The notes beneath the pieces are model-generated. The model did no database searches, was not told where the DNA came from, and saw nothing but the letters and a program-made list of their open reading frames with translations. Below are positions 1-10,442 of a stretch of DNA of 64,000 nucleotides, piece after piece (the stretch's first letter is position 1; each line of letters starts with the position of its first letter). Both the position numbers and the translations under genes were made by a program. Source of the DNA: Bubalus kerabau (Eukaryota; Chordata; Mammalia; Artiodactyla; Bovidae). The DNA is taken from NCBI RefSeq assembly GCF_029407905.1, contig NC_073643.1:40210501-40274500 (forward strand), in the 5' to 3' direction.

Positions 1-965
1 TGTATGCGGGTCAAGAAGCAACAGTACCAGACGTGGAACAATGGACTGGTTCAAAAGTCAGACAGGAGTACGCTAAGGCTGTCTATTGTCACCCTCCTTA
101 TTAAACTTCTATGCAGAGTAAATGATGAGAAATGCTGGGCTGGATGAATCACAAGCTGGAATTAAGATTGCCGGGAGAAATATCAACGACCGCAGGTATG
201 CAGTTGGTACCACTCTAATGGTAGAAAGTGGAAAGAAACTAAAGAGCCTCTTGATGAGGGTGAAAAAGAAGAGTGAAAAGCTGACTTGAAATTCAGTGTT
301 GAAAAAACGAGCATCATGGCATCCAGTCCCATCACTTCATGGCAAATAGAAGGGGAAGAAGTGGAAGCAGTGACACATTTTATTTCCTTGGGCTCCAAAA
401 TCACTGCAGCCATGAAATTAAAAGATACTTGCTCCTTGGAAGGAAAGTTATGACCAACCTAGACAGCATATTAAAAAGCAGAGACATCATTTAGCCAACA
501 GAGGTCCGTATAGTCAGAGCTATGTTTTTTTCTAGTAGTCATGTATGGATGTGAGAGTTGGACCATAAAGAAAGCTGAGCACCAAAGAATTGATGCTTTT
601 GAACTGTGGTGTTGGATAAGACTCTTTAGAATCTTTTGGATAGCAAGGAGATCAAACCAGTCAATCCTAAAGGAGATCAACTTTTGAATATTCATTGGAA
701 GGACTGATGCTGATGCTGAAGCTCCAATATTTGGTCACCAATGTGAAGTGCCAACTCATAGGAAAAAAACCTGATGATGGAAAGATTGAAGGCAAAAGGA
801 GAAAGGGGTGGCAGAGGAGGAAATCGTTAAATAGCATCACCAACTCAAAGGACATGAATTTGAGCAAACCCTGGGGGTTAGTGAAAGAGCAACTTGGCGT
901 GCTGTAGTCCATGAGGTAGCAAGAGTCTGACACAACTTTAGCAACTGAATAGCACCACCAGCAGC
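1..965 (+). mobile_element. BovB (RTE LINE) 3' portion, cut by window edge
   Basis: The window opens inside the reverse-transcriptase part of a BovB element and runs to its 3' end. Translation in shifting frames gives BovB landmarks: the segment before the FQIGKGVRQGC-like motif (around 45-90), the ELWCW segment (around 600-620) and the closing Arg/Lys-rich region (around 780-900). Stops and frameshifts break the frame, so this is a dead copy. The 5' boundary lies outside the window. Confidence 0.93.
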
Positions 966-1320
966 AACAAGTATAGAAGCATCTTTGTCTCAAAATGCTC
1001 CCTAATATGAGTTTCTGGATTCTGTTTTAACTTTGGCATATTTTATGGTGTGGCCTCAGGGAAGTCGTTCATGCTCTCTTTTCTCCTAGGATCATAATGT
1101 CACCTCACAGATTCCCTTCCCTAAAGCTTAGCATAAAGCACTTCATTAAGAGATTTCCATGAACTGGTGGCTCTTAACCCTACTTGCAAATATGGACCAC
1201 TTGGGGTATTTTTTAAACTGCTAGTGCCAAGCTCTAATGATTGTAAAGTGTAGCCCAAATTTAGAAACAGCAGCCCTGACAAACCCATTCAGAATTACTC
1301 TCCATTTCCTGTGTGTGTTT
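966..1320. other. Unique-looking DNA with a weak hAT-like relic
   Basis: No gene is visible. About 1163-1300 resembles a decayed non-autonomous hAT-Charlie element: it has a tggctcttaaccct-like end and a run resembling 'cacttggggtattttttaaa'. The assignment is tentative. Confidence 0.35.
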
Positions 1321-1330
1321 TCTGTTTTGC

Positions 1331-1430
1331 CTTTTTTTTTTTTTTTAATTTTATTTTATTTTTAAACTTTACATAACTGTATTAGTTTTGCCAAATATCA
1401 AAGTGAATCCGCCACAGGTATACATGTTTA
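1331..1430 (-). mobile_element. Very short 5'-truncated L1 3' end
   Basis: A T-run (poly-A on the minus strand) is followed by the bovine L1 3' terminus, ending near 'gccacaggtatacatg'. It is flanked by the exact 10-bp direct repeat tctgttttgc at 1321-1330 and 1431-1440, so the whole insertion is only 100 bp. Confidence 0.9.
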
Positions 1431-1451
1431 TCTGTTTTGCTTTTTAAAACT

Positions 1452-1990
1452 TAACTTGAAGAGCCTCCTAATGAAAGTGAAAGAGAAGAGTGAAAAAGCT
1501 GGCTTAAAACTAGTCATTCGACAAAGTTCCGTCTAGTCAAAGCTATGTTTTTTCCAATAGTAGTGTATGGATGTGAGAGTTGGAAAAGAAAGCTGAGCAC
1601 CGAAGAATTGATGCTTTTGAACTGTGGTGTTGGAGGAGACTCTTGAGAGTCCCTTTGACAGCAAGGAGATCAAAACAGTCAATCCTAAAGGAAATCAGTC
1701 CTGAATATTCATTGGAAGGACTGATGCTGAAGCTGAAGCTCCAATATTTTGGCCACTTGATGCTAGTATCTGACTCATTAGAAAAGACCTTGATGCTGGG
1801 AAAGATTGAAGCCTCGGAGGAGAAGGGGATGACAGAGGATGAGCTGGTTGGATGGCATCACCGGCTTGATGGACATGAGTTTGAGCAAGCCCCGGGAGTT
1901 GGTGATGGACAGGGAAGCCTGGCGTGCTGCAGTCCATGGGGTCACAAAGAATCGGACATGACTGAGCCACTGAACTGAAATGAACTAAAT
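1452..1990 (+). mobile_element. BovB fragment with internal deletion
   Basis: It starts in the segment after the RT palm (AAAGTGAAAGAGAAGAGTG-like). Near 1513 it jumps over several hundred consensus bases to the 'aaagctatg...atggatgtgagag' region and continues to the BovB 3' end. A 132-codon open frame (1580-1978) preserves the C-terminal part, including ELWCWRRLLRVP and the repeated LMLGKIE segment. It is the second BovB 3' end in the first 2 kb, in the same orientation. Confidence 0.92.
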
Positions 1991-2355
1991 CCAATGGTCT
2001 TTCTTATTTTTCTGCCCATGGCTTACCTATTGGCAATGAACTGTTTAAGAGACTGATGATTTATCAGTCTCATTAATTTATCTTTTTATTCCCATTGTAT
2101 CTTGACCAGAGGGAATCTGGTTTTAAAAATTAGCTATAAGACTTAGCTGTGCAGTTTCAGGCAAGATGCTTAGCTCTTGTGTATCTGTCTCCTTGCTTCC
2201 TGTGGATGAGGATACATACCTGTGCTGCACCATGGTCTTGAGGAGTGATGATTCTATTCATATTAGGATAGTAGCAAATAGTAAGTAGTCAGCTCAGATC
2301 AGCTGTGTTGTAAGTGTTTGCTGAATTCAATGCTACACTTTTGTGTAGTGATTTT
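1991..2355. other. Unique-looking DNA
   Basis: I recognise no repeat, exon or RNA gene here. Confidence 0.4.
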
Positions 2356-2460
2356 TCCTTTGTTGTATTACTCATTCACTCAACCACAATTTTTGAGTAC
2401 TTCCTACTATAGTTCTAGTTATTTAGGAGAATGTGTTCACAGAATTTACATTCTAGAAAA
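2356..2460 (-). repeat. L2-like relic
   Basis: The 'attcattcaac...gagtacttcctactat' pattern and a later 'ttacattct' match the reverse complement of the L2 3' region, with heavy decay. Confidence 0.5.
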
Positions 2461-2549
2461 TCGTATCTGTGGCCTTTAAATTTTTTATGAACACCTGTGT
2501 TTTCTTATGTCTGAATCATATGGATCCTGGAGGTTAAGAGAAATTAAGT

Positions 2550-2640
2550 GATTTATTGACGCCCCCACAGTAATCTGGTGGTGGAGCCATGCCTGCAATC
2601 CAGTTGTAAGACTTGTACCCAGTGCTCATTCCAGAGGACC
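2550..2640 (-). repeat. MIR fragment (weak)
   Basis: The block around 'ctggtggtggagccatgcctgcaatccag' to 'tgctcattccagaggac' resembles the 5' half of a MIR in reverse. Low identity. Confidence 0.35.
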
Positions 2641-2714
2641 TGATGCTCTCCTCAGTGACTGTGAGAGTAGACCATTGTCATAGAGGTAGCCCCATGCAGG
2701 GGTACGCTGAGATG

Positions 2715-2915
2715 GTAGATTACCGAGGTGTAATAGTGACTCTGTGACTTGTGAGCTGTGTGACCTTAGAAAGTTACTTTGCCTCTTTGATTTTCAGTTT
2801 CCTCATCTGGAAAATGAAGATAATAATATTTACTTAGTGAGTTTTTGCAAGGATTCAGTATGTACCAAGTGCTGCCTACTACATGGCATATAACACACAA
2901 TAGGTGTTGGCTATT
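2715..2915 (+). repeat. MIR SINE
   Basis: It shows the MIR core order: 'gagctgtgtgaccttag', 'cagtttcctcatctg', then 'aaaatgaagataataata' and the tail with an 'ataggtgttgg' end. An ancient tRNA-derived SINE. Confidence 0.8.
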
Positions 2916-3714
2916 TTGATGCTTGTTAAAAATGAGTAGGCTCTATGAAAAAGCTGCCCAGGACTTTAGGGAGGCTCCCTGCCTTGCCACTCTTAAAATG
3001 GCTGGATTTTGTTATCAAGCAGTTTTCCTGGTTATCATCTTTGAAATGTACATACTTGTCTACAACATCTAGGAAATGCAGTGATTTGTGCATATGAAGG
3101 AATAAATCCTCCCCAGAAAATTGGAATTGTTCCATGGACAGCAGTGTGGGTTTATTTTCCTAATGTAAAAATAATGTAATAAGGTTTCCACAGAACATGT
3201 GGACTCTTATCTTGGGAGAGAAATGTCCAAGTCCAGCACATCCCATCAGTCAGTATAATAGCTTTTATATCATTGAAAAGGCCATGTATTGAAGGATTTC
3301 TTAAATCATGACTGTGCAGTTACAGAACCAATTTCCTGTAGGGAGATTGTTTATGATCAACTGGAATTGTAGGGTATCCGATTAATTTAGCTTCTAGCAC
3401 TCAGCATAGCCATTCTCCTTCTACTTTGTTTTCCCTGTATTTACTTTTCCAGGGAAAATGAGGGGGAGACATTTTCAGCATTTCCCTCCCTGGTGTACCA
3501 GTTTGACCGACAAGCATATTCAGTGGGGAAAAGAATGGCTGGTAGATGATTATGACTGAAGTGGACTAGGAGAACGCTTTTCATTCGGATGGGGGTACAT
3601 TTTCTCTTTCATGTTGAAGGTGATCCTGATTTGTATCATAACCTAGAGAAGTAACTTTGGTGACTTGCTGTGGTCTAGAGGAGAGAGAGAATAATTTTCA
3701 ATGATGAACATGAG
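2916..3714. other. Unique-looking DNA
   Basis: No repeat family, gene or RNA is recognised. The only open frame here, 69 codons at 2926-3135 (minus), has no recognisable motif. Confidence 0.4.
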
Positions 3715-3900
3715 TTGGGTCATTCAACAGAACCTACTAGGTGACAGACCTTTACCTGGGTCAGGATTGTATGAAGATGCTTATGGTCTTCTTAAATGGA
3801 ATGATTTCAATGCAGTGTAATAGGTGCCTTCACAGAGCTGAGCACAGGATGTTATTAGAGCAAAGACAGGATGACTTACCTAGCTGATGGTGGTAGAAGA
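3715..3900 (-). repeat. L2-like relic (weak)
   Basis: The order 'cattcaacagaacctactaggtg', 'gatgcttatggtct' and a later 'agagcaaagacaggatga' loosely follows the reverse-complement L2 3' region. Confidence 0.35.
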
Positions 3901-4380
3901 AAAAAGGAGTAAGATTTCAGCAGAGCAGACACTGCTGTTTATTGACAAGAGGTTGGCCATTGGGCAAGGATAACTCCTGAATCAAATGGAGAGTTGAAGT
4001 AGCATCTCCTCCAGCTTCTCTAGTCTTTATCTTGCATTGTTCTCAAGGTGAACTATTTTTTGGTCTTCTCTTAAAGAGGTGGCTGTCAAAAATTAATAGA
4101 GTATTCATTAATATTGAACATAAAGCCTAGAGAGCTAATACTAGCTCCATGAAGCCTTGACTTGCTCTTTATTCTTGGCCCAGAACCCAAGAACCAAGAA
4201 TGTTAAGTAAATTGTAGACCCTTGGTAAATAGTCAGTGGATGGATAGATGCTGCACTTTGAACTTTATCAAAGTGCTTTCATATCATCCATTCATTTGGG
4301 ATTCACAGTAACATATGACATGGGGAACTTATAATGCTAGTCTCTTTTTTTGCAGCAAAACCAAGGTTTCTGAAAGTGAA
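3901..4380. other. Unique-looking DNA with possible MIR trace
   Basis: About 4255-4370 has a weak MIR-like stretch (minus: 'aaagtgctttcatatcatc'). Nothing else is recognised. Confidence 0.3.
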
Positions 4381-4390
4381 AAGCCTGCAC

Positions 4391-4916
4391 TCATTATTTT
4401 ATTGAAGTATAGTTGATATAAAATACTGTGTTAATTTCTAGTGTACAGCAAAACGATGCAGTTATACCTATAGACATATTGTTTTCCATTGTTTATTACA
4501 AGATATTGAATATAGTTTCCTGTGCTATACAGTACGGCCTTGTTGTTTATCCATTCTATATATGATAGCTTGAGTCTGCTGATCTTGAACTCCCAGTTCA
4601 ACCCTCACCCACTCCCCCTTCTCCTTGGCAACCACAAGTCTTATCTCTATGTCTGTGAGTGTGTTTCTGCTTTGTAACTAAGGTCATTTGTATCATATTT
4701 TAGATTCCACATATAAGTGATATCATGTGGTGTTTGTCTTTCCCTTTCTGACTTTGCTTAGTATGATAATCTCTAGGTCTATCCGTGTAGCTGCAAATGG
4801 TATTATTTCATTCTTTTTGTGGCTGAATAATATCCTCTTTATTTATATACCATGTCTTCTTTGCCAGTTCATCTGTTGGTGGGCATTTAGATTTGTTTTC
4901 ATGGCTTGGCTATTAT
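4391..4916 (-). mobile_element. 5'-truncated L1 3' end
   Basis: On the minus strand this is the ORF2 C-terminus followed by an L1 3' UTR, ending at 'ttgaagtatagttgat'. The flanks carry aagcctgcac (4381-4390) and aagcctgtac (4917-4926), a 10-bp target duplication with one mismatch. The ORF2 frame is broken. Confidence 0.85.
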
Positions 4917-4926
4917 AAGCCTGTAC

Positions 4927-5724
4927 ACTTTTAAGTCATTAGCATCAGGCCCCTAAGTCTTGATATGCCATCTTGTTCATGAATCCTTAACCTTTCTTTC
5001 TCATGTAATAATCCCTAGGCTATGCACTTTTACATGACCATGAAATTCAGTTGCCTACAGGAACCACACATATGAGGTAAAGGATTAAATAAACTAAATG
5101 GAATACAGTTGGGAGTGGTTGGGACTGTGATGAAAGGCAGTATGTGCATATCAACTAAAGGAAACCAAAATCAAATTCTTAATAAAAAAAAATCAAGGAG
5201 GCCAAAGTAAACATGCCCATTTAATTACAGGATTGAGTTCCTAAATGGCCAATTTGTAACCTCAACAGAAAATTTGAAATATAAGACGTATTCTGTTCTA
5301 AGCAGTGTAATAAGTAGAAGAGCTAATTTTAAAACTCTGTTGATATGTATTTACATGTTAAAGTATACTTAAAGATCTAATTCGGTTCCCTGACTATAAA
5401 CATATTGTTAAATTAAATGGAATATTAGAAGGTTACTGATAGGAGAGATGAATCTAGATCTACTCCTTGTGTTACATAAGGCTCTTCTGCATCCATTTGC
5501 TCTTTGGTGCAGATTCTGGTAATTTATGTCAAAAGAAAAACCAAAAGAACTTTTATGGCAAAGGTAGGATTATCTCAATGACCAACTGGCCATTTGGTCA
5601 GTTACTTGGTGATCATCCTATCCTTCTGCGCAGTTGCTTTACCGTACTCTTCCTTGACATGATGGGACCTGTGGAATGAAGACCACCCAGCCCTGCTTAT
5701 GTCACTACACAATGGACGGCCTGA
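4927..5724. other. Unique-looking DNA
   Basis: AT-rich, with no repeat family recognised. A 70-codon frame at 5467-5679 (+) has no known motif or convincing splice signals. Confidence 0.35.
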
Positions 5725-6215
5725 CACTGTGAGAGCATAGAAAGAGCACTGTAACTGCCTTCTGGAGACCAGATTTGAGCCCCTGCTCCATGGCTAACTA
5801 AAGTGTGATCCGCACCCTGACCCCTGCCTTGTATCAGCGGCTCTCCTTAGGGCATGATATGTTCATCTCCCATAGTACCCATTTGAAAATGTGGTTGGAT
5901 GGGGCATTAGTTGTGATCATGACTAGTCAGAGCCCTTGGCATTTAATGCATGGGAGCCCAGGATGGCTATATATCCTGAAGTGCACAAGGCCATCCCACG
6001 TGATGGAGCTGTGCCCTGGCTAAAACTCAGGTATTCCCCCTTTGAGAAACAGTGATCTGGCAATTTGTTTACCCTCTGAACCTCATTTTCCTCATTTGTG
6101 AAATGTCCTACTGAGCTTATAGGATTATTATGAAGATCAAATGAGATAATATATGTGAAAGTGCTTTGTAAGCCCTAAGGCACTGTATGCATGAGAGGTA
6201 TTATAATGATTATGC
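5725..6215 (+). repeat. MIR split by a hAT-Charlie-like relic
   Basis: MIR 5' sequence (about 5725-5795) and MIR 3' sequence (about 6050-6215, with 'cattttcctcatttgtgaaatg') are separated by about 255 bp. The intervening block starts near 'aaagtgtgatccgcaccctg' and ends 'tttgagaaacagtg', terminal sequences typical of Charlie-type non-autonomous hAT elements. Confidence 0.6.
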
Positions 6216-6389
6216 TAAGTACCAAAGAGAGGCAAAGTGTTTTACAATAAATTGTGAACCATACAGATCTATAATCTCCCTTTCCCGCCCCCCCCGCCCC
6301 AACTTTTTTTAAACATGGCTTAATCTGGGCCAAAATGGAGGTTATTTTTTTTTCAATGTGAATTAGAAAATTATTTAACTCCCCCTTTA

Positions 6390-6715
6390 AAAATTTTTTT
6401 TTGTTAGAGTATAGTTGCTTTACGATGCTGAGTTACTTTCTGCTGTGTGGCAAAGCGAATCAGTCATACATATATCCCCTCTTTTTTTAATTTCCTTCCC
6501 ATTTAGGTCACCTCAGAGCATTGAATAGAGTTCCCTGTGCTACACAGTAGGTTCTCACTAGTTTTCTATTTTGTATACAGTAGTGTGCATATGTCAATCC
6601 CAATTCATCCCGCTTTCCCTTCTTCCCTTGCTGTCGATATATTTGTTCTCTACTTCTGGGGCTGTATTTCTGCTTTGCAAATAGGTTCATCTGTGGTTCA
6701 TCTATACCACAAAAA
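6390..6715 (-). mobile_element. L1 3' UTR fragment
   Basis: It reads as a reverse-complement L1 3' UTR: 'agagtatagttgctttac', 'agagttccctgtgctacaca' and 'gtatttctgctttgcaaat'. It is preceded by a C-run (about 6289-6300) and an A/T tract. No ORF2 remains. Confidence 0.8.
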
Positions 6716-6869
6716 TGGTTGTTTTGATCATTTAAGGTCTTCTGGCTCTCTCTACTCTCCCCTCTCCTTTATAAGATATATTCTTGAAAGTATCAACTGT
6801 GATGACAGAAAGTATAGCTTCCTGATTATGAAAAATCTGCAATTAGAGAAGTCTCCATAGAATACATAG

Positions 6870-7094
6870 GTTTCCGTGATGGCTCAGTGGTAAAGAATCC
6901 ACCTGCCAGTGCAGGAGATACAGGAGACACCGGTTTGATTCCTGGGTCAGGAAGATCCCCTGGAGGAGGAAATGGCAACCCACTCCAGTACTCTTGCCTG
7001 GGAAATCTCATGAACAGAGGAGCCTGGTAGGCTACAGTCCATGGGGTCACAAAGAGTCAGACACGATTTAGCAACCAAACAACAGCAGCGTGGC
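6870..7094 (+). mobile_element. Bov-tA SINE
   Basis: A tRNA-Glu-derived head ('gatggctcagtggtaaag', B-box-like 'ggtttgattcc') is joined to the A unit ('ggcaacccactccag', ending 'aaagagtcagacacgat'). Imperfect flanking repeats atacatag (6862-6869) and atacgtag (7095-7102) are consistent with a target duplication. Confidence 0.93.
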
Positions 7095-7179
7095 ATACGT
7101 AGCATAACTGCTGTGCCTATGAATTTAGAGTTCAAAAGTGTCCAGTTTGAGTTGTGACCCCCCCACCACATCTTCCCTG

Positions 7180-7320
7180 GCTACTGGGTCCTGGTAAATT
7201 AATTCACTTTTCTAGTCTTCAATTATCCATAAAAAAGACATTAAAATACTTACCTTGCAGGTATTGTGAGGGTTAAATGATATGTCTTTGGCATAATGAG
7301 TGTTTCTAGTAAAAACATAT
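7180..7320 (+). repeat. MIR SINE (decayed)
   Basis: 'tactgggtcctggtaaatta' to 'ttgtgagggttaaatgatat' follows the MIR core and 3' half. Confidence 0.55.
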
Positions 7321-7974
7321 TCGTTTTGTCCAGCCCCCAACATTTGCTTGGAGAGTGAGTATCCTGTCTGTTTTCACACATCACCACCAATGGAAGCGTT
7401 CATCTTATTTTCAGACTTCCTGGTGGGGGGAAATCGACTGGAAGGCCGGGCATGAAGCCTTCCATCAAAACCATTAACAGGCAGTCAGGTGATGTGACAT
7501 TCCTGCCACCCAAAACAGCTTAGGTGTATTTTTAAATAATTCGTCTGACAGCTTAGGGATAAAAAAAAGAACTGAATAGGCAGCAACCAACAGATTTCTT
7601 TCCAACAAAGACTCCTTCTTCACAACCTGTCCACCCCTTTCGAGGAAGGAGTAAGTTGAGAGATGATGTACCAAAATAGCAGAGAGTGGCCTTGTTACCT
7701 AGCAACCATGCCTAAGGATGGGTGCTAAACATGCCCACTGGTTACCAGATCAGGGAGACCCTCCCTCAGAGTGTGGCTTCGGTAGTGAGCAAAAGCATCT
7801 GGGTTTCAGTGACTCCCGTGAGAGAATAAGATGATGTGAGAGCCTTCCTTTCCACTGCCAGGAAGCTGTTGGGATGCTAAGGCTCAGGAAGGGATGACAT
7901 TTAAAGATTTGAAGTAGCATAGCCCTAGGTTACTTACCTTAGACCACTTCCTGTCCTTGCATGACAGTTTTTCC
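7321..7974. other. Unique DNA, candidate regulatory segment
   Basis: No repeat or exon is recognised. It contains an X-box-like site at 7694-7706, described separately. Confidence 0.4.
7694..7706. promoter_or_regulatory. RFX X-box-like motif
   Basis: GTTACC-T-AGCAAC fits the RFX consensus GTNRCC(N0-3)RGYAAC exactly and lies in non-repeat DNA. Occupancy is unknown, and a chance match is possible in 64 kb. Confidence 0.4.
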
Positions 7975-8660
7975 CTCAGCTTTATTGAAGTCTGATTAGC
8001 AAATAAATTTGGTTGCATTACATGTTTTGTTTTGTTTTTTACGGTGTACAATTTGATGATCTGATATATTTATATGTTATGACATGATTACCATAGTCAA
8101 GTTAATTAACACACCTGTTGCCTCATAGTTATTGTTTGTGTATGTTGAAAACACTTAAGATCTACTCTCAGCAAATTTCAAGGATAAAATGCAGTATTAT
8201 TAGTTATAGCCAGCATCTGATCTCCAGATTTTATTCATCTTCTAACAAGTTTTTACCATTTGACCAACATCTCTTTGTTTCCCCAATGCCCCCATGACAC
8301 CATTTTTTAAAAAAGTTTTCTTTTTGAGACAGTTGAAGATTCACATATAGTTATAAGAAATGATTCAGAGAGGTCTTATATACCCTTCACCCACTCCAGT
8401 GTTCTTGCCTGTAGAATCCCAGGGATGGGGGAGCCTGGTGGGCTGCCGTCTATGGGGACGCACAGGGTCGGACATGACTGAAGTGACTTAGCAGCAGTAT
8501 ATACCCTTCACTCAGTTCCTCCTAGGGGTAAACATTTCACACAGCCATGGAACAATGTCATAACCATGAAATTAGTACACCCCATCAGCCTTATTCAAAT
8601 CTCACCAATTTTACATGCACGGTGGCACCAATTTTAAGGAAAATATAAACCTAGTACAAG
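7975..8660 (-). mobile_element. Old L1M-type 3' UTR relic, split by a SINE
   Basis: 7975-8270 ('ctttattgaagtctgattag', 'gattaccatagtcaagtta') and 8320-8390 plus 8498-8650 ('gaagattcacatatagtta', 'accccatcagccttattcaa') follow old mammalian L1 3' UTRs in reverse. A Bov-A-type SINE interrupts the second part. Confidence 0.65.
8391..8497 (+). mobile_element. 5'-truncated Bov-A2 SINE with perfect target duplication
   Basis: It runs from 'ccactccagtgttcttgcct' to 'gacttagcag'. The 14-bp direct repeat tatatacccttcac lies at 8377-8390 and 8498-8511. The host sequence continues uninterrupted when the SINE and one repeat copy are removed. Confidence 0.93.
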
Positions 8661-8661
8661 T

Positions 8662-8790
8662 CCTCTTATTTACTTATTTATTGGCTGTGCTACAGCGCAT
8701 GTGGATCTTAGTTCCCCAGTTAGGGGTGGAACCCGTGCCCCCTGCAGTGAAATGAGGAGTCTTAACTATTGGACCACTGGGGAAGTCCAG
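8662..8790 (-). mobile_element. CHR-type tRNA-derived SINE
   Basis: Reverse orientation: 'ggctgtgctacagcgcatgt', 'ttagttccccagttaggg', 'ccactggggaagtcc'. This is the cetartiodactyl CHR family, older than the Bov SINEs. Confidence 0.8.
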
Positions 8791-9361
8791 CAAACCCCTC
8801 TTTTAAAAAATCTTTCTTGATAATTCCGATCAGTGAAATAAACCAGTCTTGGGAATGTCTCAGGAGCTCCCCGTAGAATCTGTCTGACTCTCCTCTACTT
8901 GCTCTCTCTCTTCTATCAGCTGAATCAGAGTTCTTGTGAAGAAGTAAAGAGCTGTGTCTCAAGGACATGGTAAGATTTAGCAACAGGCATGGAGGCCCAT
9001 GTCTCAGTTACTTATAAGCTTCCACCTGTGTAGAGTTGGGAGGCTAAAGTCTGAATTCTTGAGGTCAGAAATACTAAGATCTGGTCATCACCCTGGGCTA
9101 CTCTCATGATGCTTTAAATGCTACTCATGCCTCCTAGTTCACCTGTGCGATGCCATGGCTGTTGGGCTGAGGGTAGAAGAAGAGTTGTGACTGCAGGTGT
9201 AATAAAGGAAGGACCACTGCACCTCCATGCCTGGAAAGTTGTATCCTTTCCAGGCAAGGCAAGGCAGAGCTGTTTGTGAAGTCTGAAGCTGTTTTCTATA
9301 GCCAACAGGGACTATATTGAAGACTGCATGGAAAAGGTTTAAGGTTAGAAGCATGAATTAT
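8791..9361. other. Unique-looking DNA
   Basis: Overlapping minus-strand frames of 63-73 codons at 8762-9354 show no motif. No repeats are recognised. Confidence 0.35.
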
Positions 9362-9450
9362 TAGAGTTTAAATCTTTGCCCTACTGTTGACCAGCTGTGG
9401 GGCAGATCACCTTACCTCCTAAGCCTCACTATGCTCCTTTAAGGAAAACT
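9362..9450 (+). repeat. MIR fragment
   Basis: 'gttgaccagctgtggggcag' with the following 'cctaagcctcactatgctcc' matches the middle of a MIR. Confidence 0.5.
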
Positions 9451-9506
9451 GGAGAGGCACATAGCAATTCATACTTCATAAAGCAGTTAAGGGGTTTAAA
9501 TGATAC

Positions 9507-9676
9507 AAAGTAGTGGTTCCCACATTTGAACATACACTGGAATCACCTAGAAGGCTTGTCCCAACGGATTGCTGGACCCACCACAGAGTTTCAGATTCCC
9601 TAGGCCTTGGATGAGGCCTGATTATGTGCATTTCCAACAAGTTCCTAGGTATTGCTGCTGCCAGTTTGGGGGTCAC
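9507..9676 (+). repeat. MER20-type hAT-Charlie relic
   Basis: It begins 'agtggttcccacatttgaac', passes through 'tggaatcacctagaaggctt' and 'gtgcatttccaacaagttcc', and ends near 'tttgggggtcaca'. These features and the length of about 170 bp fit a non-autonomous hAT of the MER20 group. Confidence 0.75.
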
Positions 9677-9802
9677 ACATTGGATTCCTGTGTGATCACA
9701 CTGTGCAAACCCCTAACATAAGGCATATAAAGTGCCTAATAGCATCCCTGACCCTTGGCATTTACCCAGTAGTAGCAGTTTCCCCTTAGCTAATAAGGAT
9801 TG

Positions 9803-10066
9803 GAGAAGGCAATGACACCCCACTCCAGTACTGTTGCCTGGAAAATCCCATGGACGGAGGAGCCTGGTAGGCTGCAGTCCATGGAGTCGCTGAGGGTCGG
9901 ACACGACTGAGCGACTTCCCTTTCACTTCTCACTTTCATGCATTGGAGAAGGAAATGGCAACCCACTCCAGTGTTCTTGCCTGGAGAATCCCAGGGATGG
10001 GGGAGCCTGGTGGGCTGCCGTCTATGGGGTCGCACAGAGTCGGACATGACTGAAATGACTTAGCAG
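9803..10066 (+). mobile_element. Bov-A2 SINE, full length
   Basis: Two A units joined by the 'cacttctcactttcatgcat' linker. It starts 'ggagaaggcaatgacac' and ends 'gacttagcag'. The target duplication taataaggattg is at 9791-9802 and 10067-10078. Confidence 0.95.
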
Positions 10067-10317
10067 TAATAAGGATTGAGAAAAAGAAACCACAAATCTC
10101 AATTTTCTAACTTTCTTGAGACTGACTCCCTGGTCGCACCTTAACAGCAATATAAAACAGAAGGCTGTGAAATTAATAAAAGAGTTGGAAAAGGATACCA
10201 GACAATTTTGCTGTTTCCCAATTGAAAAGTGATTTTCTAATGAGAACCTATTTTATAGCTCAGGGAACCCCACTCAGTGCTTTGTGGTGACCCAAATGGG
10301 AAGAAAATCTACAAAAG

Positions 10318-10442
10318 AGGGTATATACGTATATGTATAGCTGATTCACTTTGCTATGTTCAGAAAAAAACTGACATGGTAGGGTAAAGCAACTGTATTC
10401 CAATAAAAATTAATTTTAAAATATACAAATACAAAAAATAAA
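10318..10442 (+). mobile_element. L1 3' end remnant with A-rich tail
   Basis: 'gctgattcactttgctatgt' to 'caactgtattccaataaaaa', followed by an A-rich tail, matches the L1 3' UTR terminus in sense orientation, diverged. Confidence 0.65.

Noticed and set aside
6870..7094. tRNA gene in the SINE head
   Set aside because: Box-like motifs are those of the tRNA-derived Bov-tA head; no intact cloverleaf or acceptor stem is seen here or in the other Bov-tA and CHR copies.
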